From Anopheles merus (lineage: Eukaryota > Arthropoda > Insecta > Diptera > Culicidae): a stretch of 64,000 bases of DNA. A model generated the notes under the pieces. It was given only the letters and a program-made list of their open reading frames with translations, was not told where the DNA came from and ran no database searches. How positions within the stretch are numbered: position 1 is the stretch's first letter; each line of letters starts with the position of its first letter. This document shows, piece by piece, positions 40,001-55,000 of this stretch. The stretch covers positions 22,602,972-22,666,971 of the forward strand of contig NC_054085.1 of the NCBI RefSeq assembly GCF_017562075.2, in the 5' to 3' direction. The position numbers and the translations under genes were made by a program.

Positions 40001-43000
40001 TTCCCAGACAAACAGTTCTGCTTCTGTCGATTTGTAGACAACCGGTAAACATGCACTTCTTCATACTGCTTCCTGTGCTGGCCTTCTCTCACTGAGCATA
40101 AAGGTGTAGATGGCCAGAAGCACCAGGGCAGGGCTGGTCCGATGAATGGGAAAAATGTTTGCTGCACACTGTCTGCAATTGAACCACTACGTGCAATGGT
40201 GGTGTTTGCGCTCGTGTGTGTTGGTGACTTCGATTTTCACCTTCATGCCGTGCGGAATGGGCTGTAATGTTTTATGCATGAACGCAACAAGGGGAAATTA
40301 TTCCACTTTGCACAACCGTTTTGTTACGGTTACACTCGTGCGACCTTTTGCTGCGTGTTGGCCCGCGTGTGCAAGCGGCACTAAATCACTGACCCAATCG
40401 CCACGGCTAATAGAAGGAGTAACAGGAAAGGACACTTCCCATTTGCGCGGTGCTAATGGGTGTCTCTGAAACGGCGAGTGCGGTGTAATAATTTTTATTA
40501 CAAAATTTAGCCTAATTTGTCCTCAAAGTTCCCCGCTGCACTGTTGCTTCCAGCTTACAACGTTTTGCGGAGGCTTCAAGTGCACTCAAGCCGAGGCTAA
40601 TAGCATCGCTGGAAAGGTGTGTATGTTTTGCATATAAAATGTTTAAAACCCCTAGCGCCCAGGGTCACGTGGTGTTTGTCATTACAGCGCCGACTGGTAA
40701 GGTCGAGCTGGATGCAGCAGTCAGTCAGTCGTTCGCCCAGAGCGCCCAGATTATCGTTGCAAAATGTATGCACAAACACCAGCCCCAATGCTAACCCACC
40801 GCGATGCAAATCCAATTTCCTCCGGCATACGTCCGCCGAAACCGTCACCGCGGCGTTTTGTGTAATTGTTTTCCCGCCTGCATTAATCGTCACCTCGCCC
40901 TGGTGCCCGTGCTGATCGTAATCGATTTTTAAAGTACGTCAATTGTTGTAGTCGCAGCTTGCAACTTTTGTTGTGGCGGACCGATCGCACCACCGCGATA
41001 CCGTGACAGCATTTATGGGTCTGGGACATGAGAAAACCTTTTATTTGTGCATCGAAATGTGCGCTACCTTTTATCTGATTATGAAAAACACATGTAGGAA
41101 TGGTTGTTTTTATTGTCCGGCCGACCGACAACCTGTTTCTTCGCTTTATTACACTTTAAAGCATTTTTAGCGTCGCTTTTTTAGCGGCACAAACGCAGCG
41201 ATACTTGATGGCTGCACGTATGATTTATCATTCCAATGTTGTTGGTATGTTTATTTTTCCTTAACGCCGTCCTTAACAACCGTAGAAACGCTCTGTAAAG
41301 TTGCTTGTTTTTGAGCCCGCTTCGCTCTATCATTAACAACGGCCACGCTGTGCAGCTAGCTTAATAGCACCCTTGCTAAACAGTTCGCAACCAGTCGAGA
41401 GCAGCCTCCTCTTTTCCTAGAAGGAAAAACCCTCCGTAAAAGCAGGGCCTCGTTTGACCTCGTGCCCAATTTGTGTGCCGAAAAAGAGTGCAACTTTTTT
41501 TGTCTTTCCTTTTCATATCACCTAGGTGGCTGAATGAAAACCAGTGAAGAAAAAAAACATAACTATGTTTGCGGCTCATTTCTTGGATTCGGCTCCTCCC
41601 CCTGAGGCGGCTGCTGTAAGCCTAATTTGCATCTCGCGCGATCGCGCCCCGATTGGCAATCGATACTCGTGCCACCTCCTAAATGGTGAATTTATTTTGC
41701 CGTCGCTTTTGTTTTACCCCTCGGGACCCCGGGACCATTTGCTGCTGCGGTAGATAATTAAAGTGTCTGCGCCCGCGAAAGGGAGCGATAAAAACTGGCG
41801 AAAGATTTCATCGGCTGGCATCGGTGTTTGGCTTTGTTTGCTTTTGGGACCCTGACCGTTCGGCTGGCGCAGCTCGCCGAAATGTGGGTTTGGTTAAACT
41901 AATTTCCTCTCGTCGTTTCAGTGTCTGCTGCTGCGGCTGGGGCGAGGCAACGGTGCGAAAGGTGTTGTTTGTTTTTGTCCACCACCACAATCGGCGGATA
42001 ATCGCTATCTACGTGTGGCAATGATCTGCAACACAGATCGCAACGTTGATACACACGTGCAGCCGGAGCGAACACCCAGAAAACAAAAAAAAACGAAAGC
42101 AGCGGAAAATTGGGAAGCTAATTAGCATATTGGTTTGCAAGCAAAGTTGAAAAGCCAGAAAACAAACTGAAAGGGCTACGGTCTATCATTTAAGACCAAA
42201 CTAGCCACTGAGCTGCACATTTCGCGGGCACATGTTTTAAGCCAGCTGCTTTCCTACAACAAGCACACAAACTTTTCATCATAATTTACTTCCATTTCGC
42301 TCCATCAATCGGCGAACTTTGGGTCTGTTTTGGGGACCCTTCCTTTCGCCAGATGGTCAGCCGAGCGATGCGGCACAATAAATAAACCTGTTTATGCTGT
42401 TGCGACTCTTGCGCGGGGCCGGAAAGTCCAAGCGAAGGAAGAAGCTGTCACTTTTACTTTACTCATTAGGAAATGGTTTGAAGTTGAATCTCTACCTTGA
42501 GTTAGGATGTCAGGAGCTTCTTCCAAATATTAAAAATAATCGTATATATTTTTTATCTTGAGATTCCCATGCTTATTCTCTTCCAACACATGGTTTTGAA
42601 GCATGAAAAATAATTTCAAAAAATTCCCCGTAAGGCAAATACCACCCTCGTGGAGGGAATCGAACATCTCAGTCGGTGGCGAATAATTGCACACTTCAAT
42701 TGAAAAATTATAATACAATTAATTAGATAGCGAATCGATCGCCCCCTGTCTGCAGCATGCTTTCGGTGCAACAAAATGTTTCGTGTACGCCCATCCTAAT
42801 ATCTGATGTAAAAGAGAAATTCTTCAACAAAAAAATGTAAAAATACTGAAACCGAAAATATGCACCTGATGCAGAACGAGACGAGGCCACAGCGAGAACC
42901 AGTGCGTATATGTGTGAAAATAATGCCTTCACGTACCGATTGTTAATGGTAATTTATTCACACCTTACTTCTATCTGGCTTTCTGGGTTGGTTTTGTTTT

Positions 43001-46000
43001 ATTATTATTTTCTCAACATGTTTCTTTTGTACGATGCGGTTTGTGGTTTGGTTTTGGTGTTTTTTTTTATCTCCTTTCGCTTTGTTTCCTTGAGTATCAG
43101 CATGCTTTATCCGCTTTTTTCGGTCTCGTTTTCGATACTTGTGAACAACGAAATCGATACACAACGAGCAACGAGACAGTAATTTGTACAAACTGTAACG
43201 AGAATTTTAATTGAATTACGCATTATTGCGCTCATATCGCTCCAGTTGGATCTGCAGCGCATTCAATGGTACTGCTGCTGCTGGTCCACCCTGCTGGCTG
43301 GTACATTAACGAGGTTAAGTTATTGCGGGGTAATGATTTTGGGGTTGAGATGTCATGTCAGATGTCGATTTCACCTGCAGCGAGCGGGTTTCTACGACAG
43401 ATGGCATTTTGTGTGTCACTTTTGTGTGTAATTTCCTACCAATGCCGGAACTTCTCCGTTTGCTGATCTGTCCACTTGACCAAAACGCTGACTAACTGAT
43501 AACCTGACCAGTAGGAAATGCTTCACCAGATAAGGCCGAGCTCAAGCTTGTGATTATTATTCCCTTGCTAAAACGTTTCCAATCCCACCGGATCCAGCAA
43601 TCCGTTAACATCTTCATTAGCGATCTCCTCGCTGAACGGTAGCGTTCGAATGTGTGTGTGTGTGTTCGTTCCCATGATGACAACCGCCACTTCCATCCGT
43701 CCGTCAGATTGCGGATAGACAAAGGTGCATGACAAAAAAACACACACACACAAATGCAAACATGCTAAACCGACCGTTTTCGGTTTCGGACTGTTGCACA
43801 TTGTATGCAAATGGTATGCCGCGGCGCGGGAGCTGCCTGAGGCTACCGGCAACCTCATCAGCCTCACCGTTGCCAGTTGGCCACAGTGCAGTAGCAGCAA
43901 GCACCACAACAACGGTTTGATTGATTCGAAACCGTAAATCAAACCGATGGAACGACGGGTGACATCGAACCTGTGCAGCACCACCGGGAAAAGGCGATCG
44001 GCTCTAATAAATATTCATAGACCACTTGTACACCTACCTCGTTGTGTGATAACTGATATGCAATTCGGACAAGCGGCACGAGCGTGATGGAAACGACCAC
44101 CCCCAACTCGGGGCGTGTAACTTAATTCATCATGTATTTACAACGTTCTCTTGAACCGAAACCGAAAATCGGTGCTGGAGAGATGCTAATGTGTGGTTAC
44201 ACAGTGCTGGACAAAAACCGCACACTGAGATCTGTAATGATACTCTCTCGAAACGTGTGGACGTTGCGGACAAAGAGTTTGACATTTGGGTGTATCCGTC
44301 ATACAAACAACAACAACCATCCATCAGGGAAAAATTAAAACCGTTCGCCCCGAGGACAAGCACACATCCGGTTCGCAGTCTTGCGTGAAAGCATCTCCAA
44401 ATTTAAAAAAAAACCATCACCAGCGAATTGATCGGAAGCGAGTCCACACAAAACCATCGAACGAAAAAAAATCTTCTATTAAAAAACCCAAAATAACTTC
44501 CCAACACCCGATGATTAAAGCGAGCCGCAGGTATGCGCGGACGATCGCTCTGTGAAATTAATGCCCACGGTTGACTACCGTTGCGATCCTCACGCGACAC
44601 GCCATCGTTGCTCACAAACCCGTGCGCTCACAATTTGCGTGTCTGGATGTAGTTGTTGTTGTCGTTTTTGACGTTGATGACGAATACCTTTTCCCAAAAA
44701 AAAAAAAAAATGATTCTCAGCAAGAGGGTTGTGTGTGTATGTAATTAATAGAAATAGGGAAGGCTTTATTAACCGCTTCTGGGAGGGACAGTTAAACAGC
44801 CGAGCTTATAATTTGTTACAATCCAACGAGTTTATCCGTGGACCCCGGTCGAAGAATTTGGAGCTCCCAGAAATTGGAGCTCTGAGCTCTGCAACGGTTC
44901 GAGCATGCCCCCACAGGACGGCGGTAGCTTTAATCCCGATCCCAATCCGATCAAATTCTTCAAAAACGAATCAAACTAATTCTATCGTTCCATCGATTCC
45001 AAACCAAAATTAAAGTTATTTTCTTCCCAAACAAATTGTTTTGCTGAAGAATGATCCACGGGGAGGATCCATCAAAGAGCTTTCCGCCTTCAAACGGTCA
45101 GTTTCCGTACAGTGAAGCCGCCAGTCTTGCACGGCTGATTGAGCTCTTTCTTTTTTTTTTGCAATCACTCTTAGACTTCCGGTGATTGCTAGAATATGGC
45201 TCCGCTTGAAGCCACCCGGATGTGCTGGATCTAATGTCCCTCCCCCCATGTTGGCGGCATCTTTTGTCCAAACGGCTAAACCTAAGTTACGGTAGCGCAC
45301 CTCCTGTTGAGTTAACAACGGCCGCGCGTGCTCACATCGGTTCATTGGCTAGGTCTGCACCTGGTCGGCCCCGATGGCAAAGTGCCGACTGGCCGGAACT
45401 TCCCGTGCACACACCCCGCTGGCTCTCTCTCTTTCTCTCTCGATTACTCGTGCTCGTTGATCTGTGATACCTCCCGGTGTGCGGGACGCAATTTGTCCGT
45501 TTCGTTTCGCGCCCGCAGGATGTCCGGAGCGCAATGCCGGTGGTCTGGTGAGCCTGATTCTTTAGCGCGAGCTTGTTCACCTTTCTCAACGACCTCGGGT
45601 GCCGAGGGGTGTCGGGCGGCCTGTTTGAGTGTAAATGATTTAAAAAGGAAACAACTAGCACCGTTTTGTGGTGCCGCCCACCTGCTGATGCCTAGTTTGC
45701 TGGCGACTTTTCAAAGGGTAACGATTTCGATTACCCAAGATGTCTAGGAGATTGTACAGAGTAAGCTTCTTCGTACCGGACTGCACTTACGCGACACCCC
45801 AAGAAACCCATTTCGCAGAATTACATCAGACGGGTGCAGGCGGAGTGCAAAAGACACAACCTCCCTGCAGGACATTAAAATGCTATAAATCATCATTTTA
45901 TGCCACATTATGTGCAGGTCCGGCGCATGTCCTCGCTCCGTCCACTCCAGTGGCTTCAGCTGACGTAGACCCTCAAGCGAGAAGCAGCCACGCAGTCAAT

Positions 46001-49000
46001 TAATTAGATTAAACATCACAGTTCCCGCCAGCTTGCAAAAACAAGAAACAAAATGCAGACACGACCTAACCGCGCACACCGGTAAGGGAAGCCGCCTGGG
46101 GAAGCAGGTCCGGAGCAGGAAATCGAAGTCACTGCAAACTCCGTTTCGCAAGGGCTTATAAATATGTAAGCAGAAAACATATGTGTGTGTGTGTGCTCGA
46201 GTTGAGCCGATGGGAAAAAATGGCCAACCGGGGCGACGCATTGCAGCTTGGCGAAAAAGGAAGAAACAACCCCAATGGGTGCGTTTGATGCGAGTCGTCG
46301 TCGTCGTCTTGGTCGTCATCGTCCATCCCTAGACCGGCGACGATCGATCGGCTTTGTGACGATCGCGATCTTGAAGCGATTGAGCGTGCGCGTAGTACAG
46401 TGTACACACAGGAACGCATGCGTTATCTAACGCTCAAGATCGGCCGCGTCTATCGGCGTCTTCGATTCGGGCTATTGGTCCTCTGACGATCTGCTGGGAC
46501 AAACGATTAGGCATTGCAGCAACGTGATGCTCAGAATAAACACAGCAACGCCGGAAGGCATATATTTTAAACTACCCCCTTGGTTCGCAACCCCCTAGAC
46601 GTCTCTTCAGCTGCAATCGAACGTTTCCTGCGCATTCAATAGTCCTCCTTCCTATCGGACGTAACTTCCCAGGCAGGTCCGTTTCGAGCTTCCCGACTCC
46701 TGCGCGTCGGATCGTTTCGATGAGCCCTTGGCGGCAAAAGCCGGCCCCTGCCACGATGATCGCATGGCGTTGATAACGCCGTCTGCTTACCGTGCTGCTG
46801 TTGACCACCCGCGTGCAGGAACACTCCGGTGGGCTGGCCCAACCGAAAAGTTGCGAGAGGGGGATCTATTTATGGCTCCACATCATCACATCTGGCCACC
46901 CGCGAGGCCTTGCGCAAGGGATCATCCCCAGTTACGGCTTTCGGTGGTGAAATTATATGTCATCGGAAGCGATCCGTAGCCGCCCTCTTTTTGGTTTATT
47001 TGCGCGTACGTCCTGCTGCTGCGTGCTGAAATATGGCGCAAATTACAATTCGCGAGGAAGTTCTGGAGAGATCGAAACCTAGCCCTGGGGGTGGTTAAGT
47101 TGCAGCAGTTACATCGTTGAACAGTTGAAAAATCGCCGATCATAATTAATTACGAACTTGCGAGTAGGGAGTAGTAGTGCAGGCTCGATCGTTCGGTGGC
47201 CGCCTCCTTCTTTAGCGTCAGCGGATAAGGGCAAAATTATGCACCCTGTGTCATATTTCATCGCCACAAATGGTGCTGATTTAGAGTCAATGCGTACCTC
47301 CCGAGGGTTTCCGGTGTGGATGTGGTGAAAACGATCGGGAATGTAAAACCCATGAGCTCCCTTGTTTCAAGGCGTACTTTGGTACGAAGAAAAGTGTCTC
47401 TAAAGCACAGGATTGGGGTTTTGGAAAACGATGCTTGAAAGAGCTCGTACCACGGCAAGCCACGGTTTGATTTAGATCACTTGACGTCTACTTCAAAAGT
47501 CGAGCATAGTTGACTTCTGAAGATTTGGTTCATCTCTGGAGGTTGAACCTATTCCCAACAAAAATCCGTTTCGAAGTAGCTCCTCTCTTCAGGGTCTCCT
47601 CTATTTCCTCCAACAGAAATGCTAATTATGTTTATTAAATAACCATGCAGCGTAATCCCTTCTGGCCAATCATAACAATGCTTCGATTGCGTGCTCTTAT
47701 TCTGTTCTTCTTTCTTCACCAGGCACTCTAAGGCCACCGGGACTGATCGGCGGGTCCAAGCCGAAGGTGGCAACGCCGGCCGTCGTGTCCAAGATCGAGC
47801 AGTACAAGCGGGAGAATCCGACCATCTTCGCGTGGGAAATCCGGGAGCGCCTCATCTCGGAAGGTAAGTGTCGGGACGGTCACTGCGTGCGCGTGTGGGG
47901 GGTCCCGGGTCTCACCGCCTCAAAAAGGCAACGGCAATACATTGTACACTGTGGCCACTTCCGGATTCGGTCGCTATCTTTCTACCAACCGGCCCCCGGC
48001 CTAATCTGCCTCAATCAATCTCGTTCGCTCTGAAATGCGACAATAAATATTCAACCAGATATACTGCTGGCTAACTATGAAGACTGCCTGGGCAGGCAGG
48101 AGGTTTAATCATCCTTCAATCAATCGACAGCGCAAAACCGCCAGACGGAAAGCGCTCGGCGACAGGCGACTGCCGATTGTCTGGCCGGTGTCTAGCGGTA
48201 GCTGGGCTACGCAGGCATCTCTTTCTTTTGATTTGCAGGGAAGGACACAAACTCCTCCTTTTCGCAATGATATGCAAATTTCTTGCACGGGGCTCATCCT
48301 GGCTGCCGCCGACAGTGGAGCAAATCCGCACACCGACCGCGACCACAGTTGATGATGGTTAATGATGCACTGCGAGAGGGACTGCTTTTGGGCTGCTGCT
48401 GCAAACTGCAGCACTTCTCGCACTTTAGCTCATCTCACGCGGTGGAGGTTATGGGATGTGTGCCGCCCTCTTGTAAAGCCAAAAGGAAGCGAAACGATTA
48501 CGATCAGCATCGTTTCGTCGGGACGCTAACCACACACGGTGCCTTGGAGCGTTTCCCTCCCAGCTGGTCGCCGCAGCCCCCACGATCGAGACGTAATGAT
48601 AAACGATTGATTTATTGAATGAGTACGGGTTTGATTTAACACATTCTCCCTGCACCAGGTGCCGGTGTTTCTTCTCGCCGCCACTAGATGGCCGGCCTGA
48701 TAAGCCGGCAACAGCAAGCGAAAGCGCTCTGGAGGTAATTATGACACCGAAGAAAAGCTCAGAAAGACCGGTACCTGGAGGGAGCAACGGGAAGAACGGA
48801 ACACCTCGTACGAATTGTTGGCGGATCGTACCGGCGGGCGAGGCGCAAAGGTGATTGTAGCGAGCGCGATTTAGCAAACCGAGCGCGCAAGTAATTTGTC
48901 TTGCGCTTTTGAACGATTTTGAAAAGCGATCAATAGGTTGTTGCTCACAAAACAACCTGCCCGGCCGGCGCAGAAAAGTGGAGATGATGATGTGTCCGAA

Positions 49001-52000
49001 TTGGATGATTTATTGCGTGCGCGAAGGAGCCGCAATGTTACGAGTATTGATAAAATCGGTCGAAAATAACAACATGCAGAACGCACATGTACGCCAAGGG
49101 GAATTAATCTTAGATATCAGTCTGCATACCTTTGTGCGATAAACAGTACCATCTACAGCTTCGTACTCACCTGTCGTGTAGCAGCGCTAATTAAAACACA
49201 ATCGTTACCCCAAACGTCCCCCGCGCAGGGTGAATTATGTCCATGGGCGTGTGATGATTGCGATCGTGCCTGCCTCTTTCTGTAGATCCATAGTGCACTG
49301 GGTAGACACAACCTTCCATTTGCATGAAATACCGTGCGTTATCCGGCAAGATGACGATGATGATGATGCATGGATTATTGCGGTGGAGCTGATTACGGTG
49401 CCTGGAATCATAAATTTCTTTCCCGCCCGTTGTACGTTGTACGTGCCGCGAACGAGAGCACGAGCTCCAAAACGGGTTCACCGGTGGAAGGTGGATGGGT
49501 TGATTAGCACCATCGTACCCACTGGAGATGGGCAGGTTCCCATGCGCGCACACCCGAATGGATCGCACTGGACCACTGGAATGGTACGAAAAAGGGTAAT
49601 CTTATCCAAACGAAACCATGTCCATGGGTTCAGTGCGCCCGGTAAGAGGAATGGCGCCGTTGTTGTTTGGACATTAATTTATTCGCTTCTCAGACTCCAA
49701 CAAACACACACACACGCGCGTGTGTGCTTTGTGCAGGCAAATGTTGGACACCGTCACATACCCCCCTATTTTATTTTTGCTTGCTCGTGCACGATCCAAA
49801 TGCCCAACTCACCTGAACACCGCAGTACGGCCAAGAGTGAATGATCTATTTTTAATCTTCAAGGAGCCAGTTTAGCTCGCCCCGGTTCAGCGGTAAAGGT
49901 AAACATTGCCCTGCTTAAGAGGTGCGCAATTGACCCGATACGCCACTCGACGAGCCTGGACCTACTCGAGCTTGAATCCGGTGCACACACACACACACGC
50001 ACCCCGATAGCAAGATCTCGCCACCGAACGCACCGGGAGTAGCGGATTGGGGTACCCTCGTCCACGAGTGCTCGGTGAGCTCAGCGAAAAGCTGACTTCC
50101 TTTACGGCTTGTACAAACAGCCAACGAAAATATGGTTCCAAAATCCTCTCTCCCGTACGAACCAAGGTCCGATGATTGAGAGGCTATCTATCCCGCTCGC
50201 TGCGGTTCTGCTGACTTGTTCCAAGTGGCTCAATGCTGGGATTACAGCGTTATTACGCGATCGATATGTTACGATTGCTTTCGGGTAAGTGTTTACCGTT
50301 GGAAGTTCTGCTTCAAAAGCCTGATGGGTCTCAAAACAAACCCACACCTAGGGAAGGGAAGCTCTACAAAAAGCTGTTGAACGGAAGGGTGCAAAATAAT
50401 TACGAATAGTTTCACTCAATCAATCGTGTAGATCGGAAAGGAGTTACCATTGGATTGGTCCATCAATCGACAGTCCTAAACTGGATCTCTGTTTGCTAGT
50501 GCTTTTGCTGATCGATTATTGTTTTGGAGATGATGAGAGGTTACTTGATCCGGCCGTTGTCAAGCAACGGTCGTGGCTACTCGATCAAACTCGCTATGTA
50601 TTTTAGTACGTAGATAGTAGTCAAACGGTAGGAGTTTCTTCGATTGTAGCTAAAGGATTTTGAGTAATATGTCTACCCTTTTTGGAAACTCTTTAAATCA
50701 CGATACACCTCAACTCAATACCCTCAAGCAATGTCACTAATGGTACATTAAGCTAGTAGTGTGTTATCTTCCATCACGCTGGAGTGTCGATTGCAAGCCA
50801 CAGATAAACCTCAACATCCGCAAGAAGTATAGGTACAGTACGATGTAGTCTTGCTGCGTATCTGCTTTGCAGGCACACCAAACCGTGTCGTACTGCTTAT
50901 CTTAGCTGCATTCGCGACTCGCAACATGCGACAAATCTGGTCCAAAGAAGGTTAACATTTCTTCTCTTTATTTCCTGCGCAAAGCAAGCCCATGATATCG
51001 TGACTAAACCCCAAGACGGTTCTCCGCAAGGGGACGACTTGATTCTCTTTTAATTAAAGCACACGTGAAGAAGTGTACACTGTGAAATGGCTACAATTGT
51101 CCATGAACTTCTACCCGCACAAAACTCGTTTGGTTGCCGACACCAACGACGCCCGTGCGAAGTAGTTCACGCCATCAATCTATGGTATGGCGAGATACTG
51201 AAGCGCACGCCATCCTTCCCAAGATTATCCTAAATCCCTTCGAGCGCCTCTTGATACACGGGCATCCATTAATCTGGGGCCGGAAATCTCCAACGACCCA
51301 CCGTAGCTTGCCCACATGACACGTCACGTTTTGCCGTGTTGGAATAGAGACGACATACACGCTCACAATCACACACACACACACACACGAATGCACACCG
51401 TACATGCGATATCGGATATGGAAGTGCTCCTTTCAAATGCTACTGCTGCTGCTATCCCAACCTATCCATCTATGCATGCCCGTTTATTATAATGAACTTT
51501 AATTCTCACATTTGTCACAATTTTACATGCATTAGCGCAGTACAGATACACACGCACACACGCACACACCATGTATGGGACTCGGTGGTCGGTGTGGGAA
51601 AAATCTTCATCACTCTCCCACGGACTCAGTTCAGCGCTAATCTCGGCTCGCCATCGCCAAGTCGTCGGCACCGGAGGCGACACCGTGGACCGGGAGATAA
51701 AGCAACGCTCGCGTAACATTCCCAGGCGTGTGGCGGTGCGTGGCGGGAGGCTTGCTGGTTGGCAGGCCGATTTATGCGACTGGCAGGGGAGGAGGCACTT
51801 TATCGAACATCGATTACCGAGTTGGATCGAAGGGAACGTGCAATATTTCTTATCCGGTGGAAAATTGCTCCCCACATACGGTGTGCGAGGGATTTTTTTT
51901 TTCAAGTTTCCTTTTGTTTTCCCCCTGCAGAATCTCATCTTCTACCACGGTTGATGTGGTTTTGACAGATGTATGACGCAAAACGGATAAAAAAAACCCC

Positions 52001-55000
52001 GAGGAGATGCTCCATATTTCTGTACGTGGATCAATCGAGCGGTTTTGTCGGAGTTTTGGCTTTTGTTGATGCACAGGTAGCTGGGTCACGTGGTTTATCG
52101 CTGGCATCGCAAATCCGGGTGTGATTTATTGACGATGAGATGAACCACCGGTGGCAGATGGCAGACTTAATTTGTGCTTCCGCTGCACTGCAGCTACGGG
52201 CACGATTGGGGGAGACTCTTTGAGTGGAATTACATTGCGATAACTTACACCGTGACGGATGAGCTCATATTTTAATCCCGGAATCCATTTTTTACCAGTA
52301 CGCCTCAGGGTATACATCAAAAGGTACAAAACGGAATCTTAAAATATTGATGTATTCTGCTTCAAACGATTTGTCGACCAAAGGAGCACCGATAGATGCA
52401 GTTTTGGTAGCAATTACTCAAACCCTTCCATTATACCGCCCCGTAAGCGTGAAGGTGTGTCGGGTAATGTGTTAAAAAATTGTTCGTTTTTATCCGATTG
52501 ACCTAAACCGGCACCAGCAGAGTGGGGTAAAGGTTTACAATCTGTATCAATCAGTGTCATAATGATACTGACCACGACTGCCTCTGCAGTCGACTGCAAA
52601 CCGTGCCACACGAAAGCAACAAAAAAAAAAAAAGCTCCACCTTAAAAGGGGTAGCTGTCCAAGCCTTCTGACTGATGTTTGACCGACTCGCCAGGATCAT
52701 TACTCACTGCATGCGAGTTGCGTTCATTTCGTATCGATTTGGATCTCGTACGACCCCCCGCCCGGTGGGCATTGGCGGCGGTGGCGACTCCTAGCGAGCT
52801 TTTTGTGAGGTGTGGAAAATGTGGTAATTGAAATGCCTTGCCGTTCGAAAGTACCTTCCGCTGTATGACGCACAGAGACCGTCGCTGTTGTGTTTTGCCG
52901 AGTTCGCGCACAAGCCCCGCCGAAAAAGTCCAATGTAATTGAAATCCGAGCACACACAGACACACACTCGTAAGTGTGCCTTCCGACAAAAGGCACCCGC
53001 TGGTGGCCAGGCGTGACCTCGCTTCTCTTTGAGGGGTTTAATTTTATTAACCAAAATCTTCACCACTAAGTGCTCTGACCACCTCTGATCGTGGCACGAG
53101 ATCTGGTACGATCTAGCGCAGCTACGACCGGTGCTGTCGCAGCAGGAGACATCTAGTGGGCACGTGAGGGTACCATCATTTGTGCTCTGGGTCCAATTAT
53201 TACCACAGGCGCTCTTGAAAAAGGCACTGCTGGATGTGTGCGGTGAATTTACTTAAACTTTGATCGATTTTCCATCTCCCTCCGCTGGGCTGGAGAGATA
53301 ATTTCCTGTTGTTTTGATACCAATCAAGATCCGTTTCAGCATTAACATCACGCAATCGGTTCCTACACGTAACTGGACAGACAACAGCAACAACGAAAAA
53401 AAAAAATAAGAACTAGTGACGTGGATGTCAATTATGGTTACCTTTAAATCTATCCTTTTTTTTTTGAAAATTGCTTCGAAATAAATTGTGTTACCCCTCT
53501 CGCTTGGACGTAATTGCACACGATTTAATCGATAGCTTGCTGTGACGGAATAGGTCCAAACAAATCCTAGTCTTCCGAATTGAACCTAACCCCGTGCTCC
53601 CCCGTAGATAACTTGCTTGCACTTGCTGTTCGCTCTGTGTCAAAGCAAACGGTTATGGCGAACCAGCATGTCGCTACCGAAACCGGTGCACTCTGTTAAA
53701 GTGGTTCCATCAAGCTCCTTCTCACTTCACTCACATATATGGTGTCTGTTGGCTGTTTTTTTTTTTTTTTTTGCTTCTGCGAGATTGCTCAACCCACCGC
53801 ACACATTTCGCACAGCCCTTGTCGCGGTACGGTGAATTAGCAATTGGACCGCCCGTTTCGGTGGGCGAGATTGAATTTACATTTCTAATTTCACCTAGCT
53901 CGTGACACACGCGGGACATTAATGAGCGCCGGCCGGACAGGCAATATCAATTAAAGCGAATCACAAATGGTGCCCCCGGAGTGCGCGCGTGCACACCGCA
54001 CCTAGAGGGCAGGCGGGTTCGGGTGCACTCAACGCTCGGGTGGTAGGAATTAAGCTATGGCGCAGTTTGGAGGGCGCGTAAATCAAACGGCGCAGCGCAA
54101 GTGCTCCTTATGTGGGCAAGGTGGGCTGGCTGGTGGCTTTGTGCGAAATTGCAGGCACCGTCTAAAGTGTAAGGCAAGAAAGCAAGGAATGGGGGTTTCC
54201 TGTTGAAGCTTAGCCGTGGGCATGTTCTGTTTCTTTTCAAGAATAATGTCATAATTTGACGGTTGTCTGCTGAACGTCACAGGACGGCTGGGGATCAAAT
54301 GCTTGGAGACCGAAACGTAGATTAAGGTATTATGCACACTAATTTACAATGTTAGGAGTTTTTTTATTAAAGATATTGTGTGCTCTCTGGACTCTGTCTC
54401 TAACATTAATGTAGGATATTACACAACATACTGGATATTAAAACCTTTCACATCATATTAGTTCCTTTCCAATGAGATCCGCATGTTTTCAGCATAGCCA
54501 AATGACACAACGGCATCATAATCATTAACATCCAAAGTCTCCATGCGTGTCCAAATTGATTCGGGGTTTTTTGTTTGTTTGTGTCTGGTTCCTATCTTAC
54601 CCTCCATAAAAACACAATCCGCAAAAAACTGGGAAAGCAGCGCCCACTAAAACGGGAAATTTGACGACATCGATCAATCCCAAATTGATCATCAAATTAA
54701 CCCTCTGCTGCTGCCCGTTTTACAGCTCTGCTGCTGAGGAAGCCCAATGAGCGCCGGGCGAATGTGTCGTTCGACAGGGCTTCGCGGGGCCAATTTTCGC
54801 CACTGATCGAGTCCGATCATTAAAACACAAACTATCCCTATCAATCCAGCCCGCGAAAGTCGTGCTCCCACGTGAGGTGAGGTGACAATATTCATAAGAA
54901 AAGGCGGTGAGCCGAATAGTTCTCTAATTAGCGGTGCTGCTGCCCAAGCCACCAGGCGACCGACCGGTACCGGCCGTTATGGCTTTATCTACGAACGGCG

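Noticed and set aside
42630..42690. GTTCGATTCCCTCC on the - strand, tRNA-like
   Set aside because: The surrounding sequence does not fold into a cloverleaf. Only the box B resemblance is present.
54345..54410. Short inverted repeat AATGTTAG / CTAACATT
   Set aside because: Only 8 bp per arm in AT-rich DNA; expected by chance.
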